Shown: positions 35,732-44,788, counted from the first letter of the stretch. The stretch is 64,000 bases of DNA from Clostridium sp. CMCC3677 (GCF_023845585.1 NZ_JAMQHS010000013.1:1-64000); one strand, 5' to 3'. The notes: generated from the letters alone by a model not told the origin. Translations and numbers: made by a program.

Positions 35732-36520
35732 CTAATTCAACTGAATATTTTGTATCTTATTTTTAATTTTTCTAATATAAATAATTAAAGAAAGCCCGAA
35801 AATTATTCCTATTATACTTATTAATTGAGCAACTCTTACTCCACCCAACATTAAACTATCAGTTCTAAGTCCCTCAATAAAAAATCTACCTACAGAATAT
35901 AAAACAATATAACTAGATATAACTATTCCCTTATTATTTTTTTTCTTTTTATAAAGTATACTAATTAGAATAATACATACTACTAAATTCCAAATAGATT
36001 CATATAAAAATGTAGGATGATAATATGTTCCATTAATATACATTCCTTTTTGTATAAACTGTGGAAACTTACTTATAAATTCATAAGTTACTTCTCCTCC
36101 ATGTGCTTCACTGTTCATAAAATTTCCCCATCTACCAATAGATTGAGCCAATATTATCGATGGAGCTACCACATCTAAATAATCTAAAAAATTTATTTTT
36201 CTTACTCTTGCATAAACAAATGCAGCTATTAATCCAGCTATTAATCCACCATGTATAGCTAAACCACCTTGTCTTATATTAAATATATCAAGTACATTTT
36301 CTTTATAATTTTCAAATTCAAATAAAACATAATATAATCTTGCTCCAATAATAGCTACTGGAAAAGATACAAGAAATCCATCACTTAAAATATCAAAGCT
36401 TAAATTCTTCTTATTGCAATTATAATAAGCCAATATTAACCCAAATAGAACTCCAGTTAAAATTATAATGGCATACCATCTAATATCAAAATTTCCTACT
36501 TTAAAAGCTATTGGATTCAT
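35732..36520 (-). CDS. lgt: Prolipoprotein diacylglyceryl transferase
   Basis: A 262-aa polytopic membrane enzyme that transfers diacylglycerol from phosphatidylglycerol to the lipobox cysteine of prolipoproteins. [22 protein letters not shown] and the Lgt signature [14 protein letters not shown] (about 136-149, with the catalytic-region Arg/His) are clear. ATG at 36520 is chosen because GAGGAG lies upstream and the protein then opens MNPIAFKVG, as is usual. It lies 145 bases from the PAP2 gene, with a full R1 repeat between them. Confidence 0.95.
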   Translation of the reverse strand: MNPIAFKVGNFDIRWYAIIILTGVLFGLILAYYNCNKKNLSFDILSDGFLVSFPVAIIGARLYYVLFEFENYKENVLDIFNIRQGGLAIHGGLIAGLIAAFVYARVRKINFLDYLDVVAPSIILAQSIGRWGNFMNSEAHGGEVTYEFISKFPQFIQKGMYINGTYYHPTFLYESIWNLVVCIILISILYKKKKNNKGIVISSYIVLYSVGRFFIEGLRTDSLMLGGVRVAQLISIIGIIFGLSLIIYIRKIKNKIQNIQLN

Positions 36521-36563
36521 AAATACCACACTCCTCTTCATTTGTATCTTATTTTATTTAATT

Positions 36564-36663
36564 GGCTATGTTTTAAATATATGTTGATATATGCATAAGC
36601 AAAGTGGACTGAGTAATTGAACTTTGCCTATTGCATATATCAACACTCTGCTAAAACATAGCC
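36564..36663. repeat. R1 intergenic repeat, best full-length copy
   Basis: A 100-bp near-palindrome. GGCTATGTTTTAAATATATG ... is matched in reverse at the far end by CTAAAACATAGCC, and TTGATATATGCATAAGCAAAGT is matched by ACTTTGCCTATTGCATATATCAA around a central GACTGAGTAATTGA. This copy defines the family whose halves recur throughout the window. Confidence 0.85.
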
Positions 36664-36665
36664 AT

Positions 36666-37205
36666 TTAATTAAATTTTTTATCGTACTTAGGACTTATTA
36701 TTTTATAAATACAAGTACTTAAAATTATTCCTAATACACACCCAACTAGCACATCTGATGGATAGTGAACATATAAATACATTCTCGAAAATCCTATAAG
36801 TGCTGCTAATAAAAATGCACCAATTCCCATTCTTTTATTAGCTTTATAAATAATAGTTGCTGCTGCAAATGAAGACATAGTATGTCCAGATGGGAATGAA
36901 AAACTACTAGGTGCCTTTATAAGTAATTCTATATTTTCAACAAAATTAAAAGGTCTTATTCTTCCAACTAGTGGTTTTATGATTCCATCACCAATTAATA
37001 CACCAATACATAATGTACATAACATTATAAAACCATATTTTCTATACTTATTATTAGATATAAATGCTAATCCTATAATTATCCATACTAATCCCATATT
37101 TCCTAAAGAAGTTATTATAGGAACAATCTTATCCATCATCGGACTATGTAAGTTAATACGTATAAACTCCAAAATTTTGTTATCAAACATTTGAATAAAT
37201 TGCAT
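36666..37205 (-). CDS. PAP2-family phosphatase
   Basis: A 179-aa membrane phosphatase of the type 2 phosphatidic acid phosphatase family, probably acting on undecaprenyl or phosphatidyl-glycerol phosphates. The three active-site motifs are present: KPLVGRIRPF (about 84), PSGHTMSS (about 105) and SRMYLYVHYPSD (about 142). There are five membrane segments. TGGAGG precedes the ATG. Confidence 0.9.
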   Translation of the reverse strand: MQFIQMFDNKILEFIRINLHSPMMDKIVPIITSLGNMGLVWIIIGLAFISNNKYRKYGFIMLCTLCIGVLIGDGIIKPLVGRIRPFNFVENIELLIKAPSSFSFPSGHTMSSFAAATIIYKANKRMGIGAFLLAALIGFSRMYLYVHYPSDVLVGCVLGIILSTCIYKIISPKYDKKFN

Positions 37206-37280
37206 TAATATCCTCCAAACTATAAATTTTTTACTACTATTTTTAATGTATATTGTGAGTAATTTTTATTATAACATATA

Positions 37281-37739
37281 CTATAATAATTTATTTTTAT
37301 TAAGTTTCCTTTTTAACTGAAAGAATTCCATAAGTAATTTTGAACATTCTTCATCATATAACCAATTAACATTAACAAACGAATCTAACTTTCTACTATC
37401 TATAAGGTTTATTACAGAACCACAAGCTCCCATGTCCTTATTAAATGTCCCTATATGTAATTTTGATATTCTGCTTTGAATTATAGCACTAGCACACATA
37501 GAGCATGGTTCTAAAGTAACATACATTTCCGTTCCTTTTAATCTCCAGTCATTTAAAATTTTTGATGCCTTTCTTATTGCTAATATCTCTGCATGAGCTG
37601 TTACATCATTTAATGTTTCTTTTAAATTATGAGCCTTTGATATAACTATGTTATCCTTTACTATAACTGCACCTATTGGAATTTCACCTTTGGACATTGC
37701 TATCTTTGCTTCTTCTTTAGCAATATCTAAAAAATTCAT
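37281..37739 (-). CDS. tadA: tRNA-specific adenosine deaminase TadA
   Basis: A 152-aa zinc deaminase that makes inosine at the wobble position of tRNA-Arg(ACG). The catalytic HAEI (about 50) and PCSMC (about 80) motifs supply the zinc ligands and proton shuttle. ATG at 37739 has GGAGG 8 bases before it and gives the standard length. Near tRNA-Ser, SRP RNA and dnaX, as in other Bacillota. Confidence 0.94.
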   Translation of the reverse strand: MNFLDIAKEEAKIAMSKGEIPIGAVIVKDNIVISKAHNLKETLNDVTAHAEILAIRKASKILNDWRLKGTEMYVTLEPCSMCASAIIQSRISKLHIGTFNKDMGACGSVINLIDSRKLDSFVNVNWLYDEECSKLLMEFFQLKRKLNKNKLL

Positions 37740-37785
37740 ATCTTTTCCCTCCATAAAAATCAATATATTAATTTTTGATTATATC

Positions 37786-37835
37786 TCTGTTTTAAATATG
37801 TATTGATATATGCAATACTCTGTTAAAACATAATC
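37786..37835. repeat. R1 intergenic repeat, compact copy
   Basis: CTGTTTTAAATATGTATTGA, TATATGCAATACTC and TGTTAAAACATAATC: both ends of R1 with the centre missing, forming a short hairpin. Confidence 0.7.
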
Positions 37836-37841
37836 TACTTT

Positions 37842-37879
37842 AAAAAAAGACTGCTGATTATTTTTGCCAGCAGTCTTTT
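37842..37879 (-). terminator. Terminator after the second CNNM/CorC gene
   Basis: AAAGACTGCTGG / CAGCAGTCTTT arms with T7 on the minus strand, 5 bases past the stop codon. Confidence 0.88.
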
Positions 37880-37883
37880 ATGA

Positions 37884-39137
37884 TTATTCGTTATCTGTAA
37901 ATATTCTAACTTTTTTAATTCTATTTTTATCTATATTTTCTACGATAAATTTCATATTATCGCACTCAATTTCTTCTTTTTCTTCAGGCATTCTTCCAAG
38001 CTCTCCAATTATAAGACCTCCAATAGAATCAAATTCATCTGATTCCATATCAGTACCTATTAAATCACCAATATCATGAAGTCTCACACTACCATCTACT
38101 ATATATTCATTTTCTTTAATGACTTCAATACTTGTATTAGCTTCATCATATTCATCTTCTATATCACCAACAATTTCTTCTACCAAATCTTCTATAGTAA
38201 TTATTCCAACAGTACCACCATATTCATCTAACACAACAGCAATATGATTTCTTTCTTTTTTCATTTCCTTAAATAATTCTACAATCTTTTTAAATTCAAA
38301 CGTATAGAAAGGTTCTCTTATATATTTCGTCATTTTAAAGTTTTCTCTAGGATTTTCAAGCATTAATAAATCCTTCACATTTAATATACCAATAACATCA
38401 TCTATAGTTTGATTATAAATCGGTATTCTAGAAAATTGTTCTTCTTTTATAATCTTTAATACATCATCATAAGTTGATTCTGAATCTAAAGCAGTAACAT
38501 CAACTCTTTGAACCATTACATCCTTTACTTGAAGATCAGCGAAATCAAATACATTAAATATCATTTCTTTTTCAACATTTTCTAATACGCCTTCTTCTTC
38601 ACTTACACCTACCATTGTTTTTAATTCTTCTTCAGTAATAAATGGTTCAGTAGCTTTAGGATCTGCACCTAAAATTTTTATAAAAAATGATGATATAGCT
38701 GTAAATATATATACAAAAGGTTTAAATATAGTAACTATTAACTTTATAGGTTTACCAACTTTTAAAGCAACAGAATCTGATCTTTGCTTTGCAATAGATT
38801 TAGGCGTTATTTCACCAAAAATTAATACTAATACAGTCATAATTCCTGTAGCTATTCCTACTCCACCTGAACCAAATATATTAGTTGCAAGCACAGTAGC
38901 AAGTCCTGATGCTGCAATATTAGCTATGTTATTACCTATTAATATAGCTCCTAATAATTTATTTGGATCTTCTGTAAGTTTTTCTACTAATTTTGCTCCT
39001 GGTACGCCTTCTTCCACCATATGTCTTAGTCTAATCTTATTTATAGACATTAATGCTGTTTCTGACATTGAAAAAAATGCTGACAGCATAAGTAATATTA
39101 TTAAAGTTACTATCTCCCACGTATAACTAGGGTCCAA
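37884..39137 (-). CDS. CNNM/CorC-type hemolysin family transporter, second copy
   Basis: A 417-aa paralog of the 20001-21320 product: DUF21 membrane domain (about 1-180; SAFFSMSETALMSINKIRLRHM, FGEITPKS), CBS pair (about 195-320; MVQRVDVT, DEYGGTVGIITIEDLVEEIVGD), CorC/HlyC domain (about 335-415). Family members are linked to Mg2+/Co2+ handling. The start is read as TTG at 39137, with AGGAG about 13 bases upstream, a rather wide spacing; no better in-frame start was found. Confidence 0.87.
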   Translation of the reverse strand: MDPSYTWEIVTLIILLMLSAFFSMSETALMSINKIRLRHMVEEGVPGAKLVEKLTEDPNKLLGAILIGNNIANIAASGLATVLATNIFGSGGVGIATGIMTVLVLIFGEITPKSIAKQRSDSVALKVGKPIKLIVTIFKPFVYIFTAISSFFIKILGADPKATEPFITEEELKTMVGVSEEEGVLENVEKEMIFNVFDFADLQVKDVMVQRVDVTALDSESTYDDVLKIIKEEQFSRIPIYNQTIDDVIGILNVKDLLMLENPRENFKMTKYIREPFYTFEFKKIVELFKEMKKERNHIAVVLDEYGGTVGIITIEDLVEEIVGDIEDEYDEANTSIEVIKENEYIVDGSVRLHDIGDLIGTDMESDEFDSIGGLIIGELGRMPEEKEEIECDNMKFIVENIDKNRIKKVRIFTDNE

Positions 39138-39293
39138 AAAAAATCACTCTCCTAATTGATTTAATAATTATATTTTACTCAACATTATATCATAATATTA
39201 TTAAAAGTAATATATTGGATTAATATAAAAAACACATGCTTAAAAAATCAACATATTCATTAATTTTTAAGGCGATGTAATTTTATAAAGAAT

Positions 39294-39331
39294 AAAAAAG
39301 TCACACCATTAAAAATGATGTAACTTTTTTT
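39294..39331. terminator. Bidirectional terminator
   Basis: AAAAAAGTCACACCATT / AATGATGTAACTTTTTT arms, just past the stop codon of the minus-strand gene at 39342. Confidence 0.82.
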
Positions 39332-39341
39332 ACAGATGATC

Positions 39342-39809
39342 TTACATATTATTTTTAAGAAAAATATTAACCAACTTTTCTATCTCGGTATTTAAAGCTA
39401 GTTGAACTATTTCACCATTATTTAATTCAAAATTATATTTTTTAAGACCTTCAATATTAGTAGTATAGAACTTTTTTATTTTTGAATTATTATCTTTCTT
39501 AGATTCTAAAGCATATAAATTCTTTATAGAACTCTTGTCCATTTTTAAAACAATTTTTCTTTTACTCATATTAAATATTTTAGTTATAGTTAAAGTTCCA
39601 TCAAAAAATTCATACTCATAATCAACATATATACACATACTACTTAAAAATAAGAATACAGATAATACTATCAATGATACCGCTATCATTAATGATAAAA
39701 AAAATATAAATAAAGATAGTATAAATAATACTATTGAAATCTTTTTCATGACTTGGCTACTTTTATGTGATTTGTCTGAAGGAATAAATTGTTCAGCAAA
39801 AATCTCCAT
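39342..39809 (-). CDS. Small membrane protein of unknown function
   Basis: A 155-aa protein. A cytoplasmic start (1-22) is followed by two closely spaced membrane segments (about 23-62) and a C-terminal domain with DYEYEFFDGTLTITKIFNMSKRK, a pattern seen in clostridial bacterial-PH-like membrane proteins (DUF6106-like). The function is unknown. It has a GGAAGT ribosome binding site and its own terminator. The call as a real gene rests on codon use, length and flanking signals. Confidence 0.65.
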   Translation of the reverse strand: MEIFAEQFIPSDKSHKSSQVMKKISIVLFILSLFIFFLSLMIAVSLIVLSVFLFLSSMCIYVDYEYEFFDGTLTITKIFNMSKRKIVLKMDKSSIKNLYALESKKDNNSKIKKFYTTNIEGLKKYNFELNNGEIVQLALNTEIEKLVNIFLKNNM

Positions 39810-40029
39810 GCAATATACTTCCTTTCTTTTGTTGTGACTTGTGTGTTTTTACTAATTACTTAATTTGTATAACATGAATTTAGTTTACATATATATATTT
39901 TAATTGAATTTACTAAAAAATGCATTATAAAATTTAATATTTCCTTGATTTCGTTAAACTGCACAAAATTTAATACATAATTCCCCCTATAATGAACAAA
40001 AAGATTTCAATAACATGTGTTTATATGCT

Positions 40030-40110
40030 TTAATATAGTATTTGTATGTACATAAGTTGAAGTAAGCCGAGTAATTTGACTTAGCAATGGCAAAATGAGT
40101 ATAGTCTAAT
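40030..40110. repeat. R1 intergenic repeat, diverged copy
   Basis: TTTGTATGTACATAAGTTGAAG, GAGTAATTTGACTTAG and GGCAAAATGAGTATAG follow the order of R1 blocks with many changes. Confidence 0.5.
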
Positions 40111-40190
40111 AATACGTTAAGATAAGTACTTTACATGAAGCTTTTTAGTCATATTTTATGTTTATTTGAATTGTGATATAATAAATATAT

Positions 40191-40219
40191 AAAAAAGTGC
40201 CATGCTGGTAACATGGCAC
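40191..40219 (-). terminator. Intrinsic terminator
   Basis: GTGCCATG-TTACCAG-CATGGCAC followed by T6 on the minus strand. Confidence 0.8.
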
Positions 40220-40320
40220 TCTCCTAGAACGTTTTTTAGTTTTAGGGCTATTAGATTTTTAACGGTTAAAGAAAAGAATGCTTATCTTTTGCGATTAGAT
40301 GGGGCATTCTTTTCTTTTGT

Positions 40321-40528
40321 TTTAGTAGCGTGTTGATATATGCATAAGCAAAGTGGACTGAGTAATTGAACTTAGGAATGCTAAAATGATATAGTCCCAT
40401 TTTAGCTTGCTCCCAATATAAAATTGAGACAAGCAGTAAATGTGACAATACTCATTAAGGATTCTCAAAGTCCAATTACAATGCCACTTCACCTATTGCA
40501 TATATCAACACAAATTTAAAACAGAGCC
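40321..40528. repeat. R1 repeat with nested R2 sequence
   Basis: Opens with TTTAGTAGCGTGTTGATATA and closes with TATATCAACA...TTTAAAACAG, the two R1 ends. The middle, read on the minus strand, has GTGGCATTG, TGCTTGTC and ATTGGGAGCA blocks of the R2 family. A composite element. Confidence 0.65.
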
Positions 40529-40631
40529 TTCTTTTAAAATAAATCTAATAAAAACATAATGGCTTGTACATTTTTTATTTTTTTCCTAATAATCTCCTGA
40601 ATTAAGATTACTTTTAATCATTCACTATATA

Positions 40632-40859
40632 TTATATAATATTTCTTAACATTTCATCACCAATTTCAATTGCTTTACTAATGCTGTCAGTTATATGTGC
40701 ATAGTCTTTTATATCACAATAATAAAAACATTCATCATCTGTTTCATTAACTATCTTCTTTTGTATCCAAACCTGAAAAGTTCCATCTTCCCTATCTACT
40801 ATTTCATAACAACAATTCTTATCATTAGAATATCTAACTTTAACGACCTTATCTCTCAT
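40632..40859 (-). CDS. Hypothetical protein
   Basis: A 75-aa protein with no recognised family: a charged start MRDKVVKVRYS, a Cys pair (NCCYEI), an aromatic segment FQVWIQKK, and DDECFYYCDIKDYAHI, then a helical end. Start uncertain: the frame also opens at TTG 40883 and ATG 40874; GGATGG about 9 bases before 40859 supports the chosen one. It sits just outside the phage remnant. Moderate confidence that it is real. Confidence 0.5.
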   Translation of the reverse strand: MRDKVVKVRYSNDKNCCYEIVDREDGTFQVWIQKKIVNETDDECFYYCDIKDYAHITDSISKAIEIGDEMLRNII

Positions 40860-40965
40860 AACATCACCATCCATTAAGTGCAATTTCTTTTTCCCTAATT
40901 ATACCACTAGACAATCACTTTTAATGTTAATTCTTTAAATACTTTGATATTCCTCATATCAAAGG

Positions 40966-41235
40966 TCATGATATAATCTTCATTACTATTTTTACAGAAT
41001 CAAATGATATTGAATCTGTAGTTGTTGTATTACTAACTTCCTTTCTATATGAAGGCTTTTTTATATTAATATCCTGCACATTATCTGAAAATGCTGAACC
41101 TTCAGCATAATTATTTGTTAATGAAATATCTTCTAAACCTACAACTGCTACTGACTTTGCATATGTAATTAATCCACCACTAGAAGTTCTTTTTGCTAAA
41201 TACAGTAATCTACATCTTTCTGCTCTCTTTGCCAT
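40966..41235 (-). pseudogene. Truncated phage major tail protein
   Basis: An 89-aa fragment whose first 55 residues match the N-terminus of siphophage major tail (tube) proteins of the phi13 type: MAKRAERCRLLYLAK, KSVAVVGLEDISLTNNYAEG, SAFSDN. Full proteins are about 190-200 aa; here the later part is replaced by a short tail ending in KIVMKIIS. Last gene of the phage remnant in reading order. Confidence 0.72.
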
Positions 41236-41383
41236 GATTCTTCCCTACTTTCTAATTTAATATTTAGTTTTATTGGCATATTAAAAAAGCCGTCATTACA
41301 ATCAAGTACTGACTGTATGGCAACTTTCTTAAATCAATATTCATTAAATTTTTTTATTATCTTTTTACTTGTTTTTTCATATT

Positions 41384-41569
41384 TTATTTATCATACAAAT
41401 TCAATATAATATCATATGATGTTGTATCTTCTTCATTATCTGCAAATGATGATGGTGTTTCTATATAGTTAAATACTACACAGGATTCTTTAAAATTATC
41501 TTTTGATATATAAAAAGCAGGCAATTTTAATTCATCAAATGCTTGTATTAATATTTTATTAATCAACAA
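41384..41569 (-). pseudogene. Fragment of a phage tail-terminator-like protein
   Basis: A 61-aa frame (MLINKILIQAFDELKLPAFY ... EDTTSYDIILNLYDK) that resembles the N-terminal half of the small tail-completion proteins lying between HK97-gp10 and major tail protein genes. Its position fits that role; family members are about twice as long, so it appears truncated. Identification is by pattern and order. Confidence 0.5.
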
Positions 41570-41602
41570 ATCACCTATTTAAAACATTTTTATGTAAGAT
41601 AT

Positions 41603-42856
41603 TTAATGATTAGGAGCACAATTTATGCAAAAACCATTACCTCCATCATTATTTATTCCAATTGGGCACCCGCAATCTGGGCAAGTACTATAAGCATAGT
41701 CTATTTCATTCTCTTCATCCTCATCTTCATAGTCATTACAAAATTGATCAGATGAAGAAATTATTTCTGATGAAGCAAGTGTATATTCATCTAATAAGAT
41801 AGAATTAGTAACATCAGAATAACCCCTAACACTTACTTCATCTCCATCATACTTTATTTCTTTACCTTCTTCTAAACATATATTATCAGAAAATTTACTA
41901 ATATGTAATTCTATGGTTAATTCAAAATTTATATTATGAATTTCTTTTGTTTCAATCTCTTTTTTCCATAAATATTGCCTTTCTTCTTTATCATAACATG
42001 ATTGCTCCTCATCTACAAAACTACATATTATTTCAATCTCCGCATCAACATCAACAATTACTTTTGCACTATTCATATCAATTATATCAACATAACTTAT
42101 TTCATAATTGTTAATTTTTGTATCTCCAATTTCTAAATCATCTACATACTGCTCAGTACTATAATTAATCCTTTCCACAGCAATATTCGCTTCATCTATA
42201 ATCTCATCATAAATATATCCTTCTTCAATAAATTCTTTTAAACATTTTGTTTTATCATCAAGTGTAGTAATCATATCAATAAAACTTCCCAAATCATCAA
42301 ACAAGCCAACATCTTCTACATTTATACTCTTTCTAAATCCCTTATCATTTGAAACTACACATAGCCTACATTCATCATCCATGTTTTTCTTATATAAAAT
42401 AAGAGATTGAATTGCTATTGCATCTTTAAATTCTTCTGGTTTAGAATTTTCAAATGGATATTTTTTTTCAGAATAATCACTCATTATCTTTTCAACATTA
42501 ATATTATTTAAAGTGATATGTATGGCTTTACACATAGAAAGAAATTCATAAAATCTATCTTCAAGTAATTTTGTCATAAACTTTTTATCCAAAAGCTCAA
42601 CTTTTGTTTTATACTCATCTTCATGACGAAATGGAACAAATATTCTGTCATTCAAATCTTTATTTACAATATTAACCGCATCGTAAATACGAGATTTAAT
42701 ATGATTTTTTACTTCTATTTCAATAACTGAATTAATAAGCAAAACTACATTTCCACTATCCACTAACTTTTTTAGCTTTGAAAATGCACCATTATTAAAA
42801 TTATAATTAGCTGCATCGTATATGTTGGTATCTATAAAAACCATATACTTATTCAT
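41603..42856 (-). CDS. PIN-domain protein with C-terminal zinc ribbon
   Basis: A 417-aa protein. Residues 1 to about 195 form a PIN-type nuclease domain of the DUF4935/PIN_13 kind: acidic residues Asp9 (FIDTN), Glu46/Glu48 (VIEIEVK), Asp145 (FKDAIA) and Asp171 (VVSNDKGF) fit the metal site. Residues about 215-375 are an acidic beta-rich domain I do not recognise. Residues about 390-415 are a zinc ribbon, CPDCGCPIG...GFCINC. Such nucleases cut RNA; the ribbon may bind nucleic acid. The gene sits intact between phage tail genes that are broken, so it is probably cargo, perhaps in phage defence or toxin-like control. Function is inferred. Confidence 0.72.
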   Translation of the reverse strand: MNKYMVFIDTNIYDAANYNFNNGAFSKLKKLVDSGNVVLLINSVIEIEVKNHIKSRIYDAVNIVNKDLNDRIFVPFRHEDEYKTKVELLDKKFMTKLLEDRFYEFLSMCKAIHITLNNINVEKIMSDYSEKKYPFENSKPEEFKDAIAIQSLILYKKNMDDECRLCVVSNDKGFRKSINVEDVGLFDDLGSFIDMITTLDDKTKCLKEFIEEGYIYDEIIDEANIAVERINYSTEQYVDDLEIGDTKINNYEISYVDIIDMNSAKVIVDVDAEIEIICSFVDEEQSCYDKEERQYLWKKEIETKEIHNINFELTIELHISKFSDNICLEEGKEIKYDGDEVSVRGYSDVTNSILLDEYTLASSEIISSSDQFCNDYEDEDEENEIDYAYSTCPDCGCPIGINNDGGNGFCINCAPNH

Positions 42857-42883
42857 GATTCTCCCCCTTATAATAGTACCTAC

Positions 42884-43297
42884 TTAATAAATTTTGAGTA
42901 TTCTATATTTATTATATAATATATTTTCAATATTTTTCACTTTTATTTCACTGGCTATTGATTTAGTAATGCTATCAAACCACATAACATGTGGAGTTAT
43001 CATCTCTCCACTTTTCCAATGTTTATACCCCCAATTGTGATACCATAACCCTTTCCATAATTCAAAATCTACAGTATCGTTCTTAAGTTCAATATCAACG
43101 AAATAGCTTGATCCATAATCCCTTACATCACATTTATCTATATATAAATATTCAGTATCTGAAAATGTCTTTGATTTATTTACTATTATAGTTTCAACAT
43201 CTTTTGCCACATCTTCAATAGCTTCTTTAGCTGAAATATTAGAAATATTATTTAATTTATTTATGAGCTTATCAAAACCTTGTATTTCAAATGTCAT
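42884..43297 (-). CDS. HK97 gp10-like phage head-tail protein
   Basis: A 137-aa protein of the HK97-gp10 (tail completion) type: MTFEIQGFDKLINKLNNI start, helix with AKEAIEDVAKDVETIIVNKSK, and a C-terminal WYHNWGYKHWKSG...ITPHVMW stretch followed by a helix. ATG at 43297 is chosen because it overlaps the TAA of the preceding fragment as TAATG, the usual coupled arrangement in phage operons. It may be the only structural gene of near-full length in the remnant. Confidence 0.6.
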   Translation of the reverse strand: MTFEIQGFDKLINKLNNISNISAKEAIEDVAKDVETIIVNKSKTFSDTEYLYIDKCDVRDYGSSYFVDIELKNDTVDFELWKGLWYHNWGYKHWKSGEMITPHVMWFDSITKSIASEIKVKNIENILYNKYRILKIY

Positions 43298-43479
43298 TAT
43301 TCTATTTTTACCCCTTTTATTTTCAGCCACTTATTACGATTATCCAAATTATATATGTAAGTTATATTAAAATAATTCTGTTTAAATGTAATCAAAGTAC
43401 CATATTTATTAGTTTCAACTTTAACAGTGTTGTACTCAGCATATGTTGTCTTTTTTATATTTCCTGATGATGTATTCCC
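43297..43479 (-). pseudogene. 3' fragment of a phage head-closure/adaptor gene
   Basis: An open frame with no start codon, translating to GNTSSGNIKKTTYAEYNTVK ... DNRNKWLKIKGVKIE and stop. The end resembles phage head-tail adaptors, its stop overlaps the next gene start, and a stop codon precedes it in frame. It is the expected gene for this position. Confidence 0.5.
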
Positions 43480-43488
43480 TTATGTTGA

Positions 43489-43782
43489 TTAACCAATAGT
43501 CATTATTATTACTTCTAGTTCTCTTAAATCCAATTCATCATTATTTTCAATTGCATTTCTTATCTCATCAACTTCATTTTCCTCACCTTCAATATGATCT
43601 GTATTAATATTTTTGTTCTTCTTAATTTCTAGCATTCTTTTTTGAGCATTGATCTCTTTATCTATTTTCTGTAATCCAAGTTCTTTTGTTTCAAATACAT
43701 CAAATGCTCTATTTTCATTTGCTTCTTCCATTTCTGTTATAATAACAGCTCTTTTTTCTTGTAGTTTTTTTAATTTATTCAT
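43489..43782 (-). pseudogene. N-terminal fragment of a phage major capsid protein
   Basis: A 97-aa frame beginning MNKLKKLQEKRAVIITEMEE and continuing as a charged helix (ETKELGLQKIDKEINAQKRM), the pattern of the N-terminal delta/scaffold domain of HK97-type capsid proteins. The capsid fold itself (about 280 aa) is absent, so this is a deletion remnant. Confidence 0.6.
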
Positions 43783-43846
43783 CTTTTGTTTCCTTCTTCA
43801 TTTAAAATTTGGTATAAAAAAAGACTAGATATACATTCTAATCTCA

Positions 43847-44458
43847 TTAATAATTATTAATTTTGTTTAATATACTCTCTATTGCCATAACACATATAAT
43901 TTCAAACTTTTCATTTTGAACAGACATATTAAGTAAATTAACTATTTTCTTTATTCCAAAATAAAATATAATTACATCTCCAATTATATATGCTATTTTT
44001 AATATATTTGAATTACCTATATTATTAATTTCATTAGTTAATACTAAAGTACATATAGTCATAGCTATTGTTAATAAAATGCTAGAAATAATCCCCATTA
44101 TTGTTGTAGATTCTGTTCCTCCTAATACTCCTAATCTACTTTGTAAAAATATTTTTTCATTTATTAGTTGACTCTTTATTAATTGTTTTTTCTTCTTATC
44201 TAAGTTTTTTATATATTCATCAATTTCCTCATTATTATAATAATTGTTAATTGAAACATTAAAAAATTTTTCAACATATAAAATTTCTAACCTATTAGCT
44301 GCTTCTAACATATTTCTATTTTTTATTAAATCTTTAATCTGATTTATATAAAAATTCTTAAATGTATTAATATAATAAAAATTTCCTTTTGCAATGCATA
44401 ATTTATTTCTGTATAATTGATCTTTATAAATTAATATTTTCTTTTCCTTTTTCAACAT
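43847..44458 (-). CDS. Membrane protein of unknown function inside the phage remnant
   Basis: A 203-aa protein. The N-terminal half (1-105) is a Lys/Asn/Tyr-rich helical domain. Two to three hydrophobic segments follow (about 118-142, 152-172), then a C-terminal amphipathic tail. It replaces what should be capsid or protease sequence and has no phage-structural signature. A helical domain joined to membrane segments is a layout seen in some abortive-infection or toxin proteins, but no family is recognised. AAGGAAAG precedes the ATG. Confidence 0.55.
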   Translation of the reverse strand: MLKKEKKILIYKDQLYRNKLCIAKGNFYYINTFKNFYINQIKDLIKNRNMLEAANRLEILYVEKFFNVSINNYYNNEEIDEYIKNLDKKKKQLIKSQLINEKIFLQSRLGVLGGTESTTIMGIISSILLTIAMTICTLVLTNEINNIGNSNILKIAYIIGDVIIFYFGIKKIVNLLNMSVQNEKFEIICVMAIESILNKINNY

Positions 44459-44587
44459 GAATACTTTCCTTTTTTATGTTATTATACATAAAATTACAAT
44501 TATAATCAATCTATATTTTTATGTAACAATATCATTTTATTTTTATTATATTTGTATATATTTTTCTCATTATTAATATATATTTCA

Positions 44588-44788
44588 TCAAAATGCCCTA
44601 GCATAAGTCTGTGTTTCATTATATGCTCCAACTCTAACTATAGAAATTTCATGAATATCAAAATCAACTAGTGACCTTTCTTCGATACCATCTTTTCTAA
44701 AAGTCTCTTTTGACTTTGGTTTAAATTCAAAACTAAATTCCCTTAGTACTCCACTTTTCACTAGTTCATAAACATCTCTTGTATAACC
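44588..44788 (-). pseudogene. Fragment of a phage prohead protease
   Basis: An open frame without a start: GYTRDVYELVKSGVLREFSF, KPKSKETFRKDGIEERSLVD, FDIHEISIVRVGAYNETQTY, ARAF and stop. The ELVK.G.L..FSF, E..L.DFDI.EIS.V..GAY order is that of the C-terminal half of HK97-type prohead serine proteases. The catalytic N-terminal half is gone. Confidence 0.65.

Larger units (their letters stand above)
39810..40631. other. Gene-free repeat-rich region
   Basis: About 820 bases without a credible gene. It holds R1 copies (40030-40110, 40321-40528), a strong minus-strand terminator (40191-40219) and a second inverted repeat with AAAGAAAAGAATGC arms (40268-40319). A short open frame at 40266-40448 lies wholly in repeats and is not called. 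Confidence 0.6.

Noticed and set aside
40266-40448. A 60-codon open frame on the minus strand
   Set aside because: Made of R1/R2 repeat sequence and a terminator-like inverted repeat, with no ribosome binding site.
40191-40540. CRISPR array among the intergenic repeats
   Set aside because: Repeats are dispersed, inverted and of variable length, with no regular spacer pattern and no cas genes.
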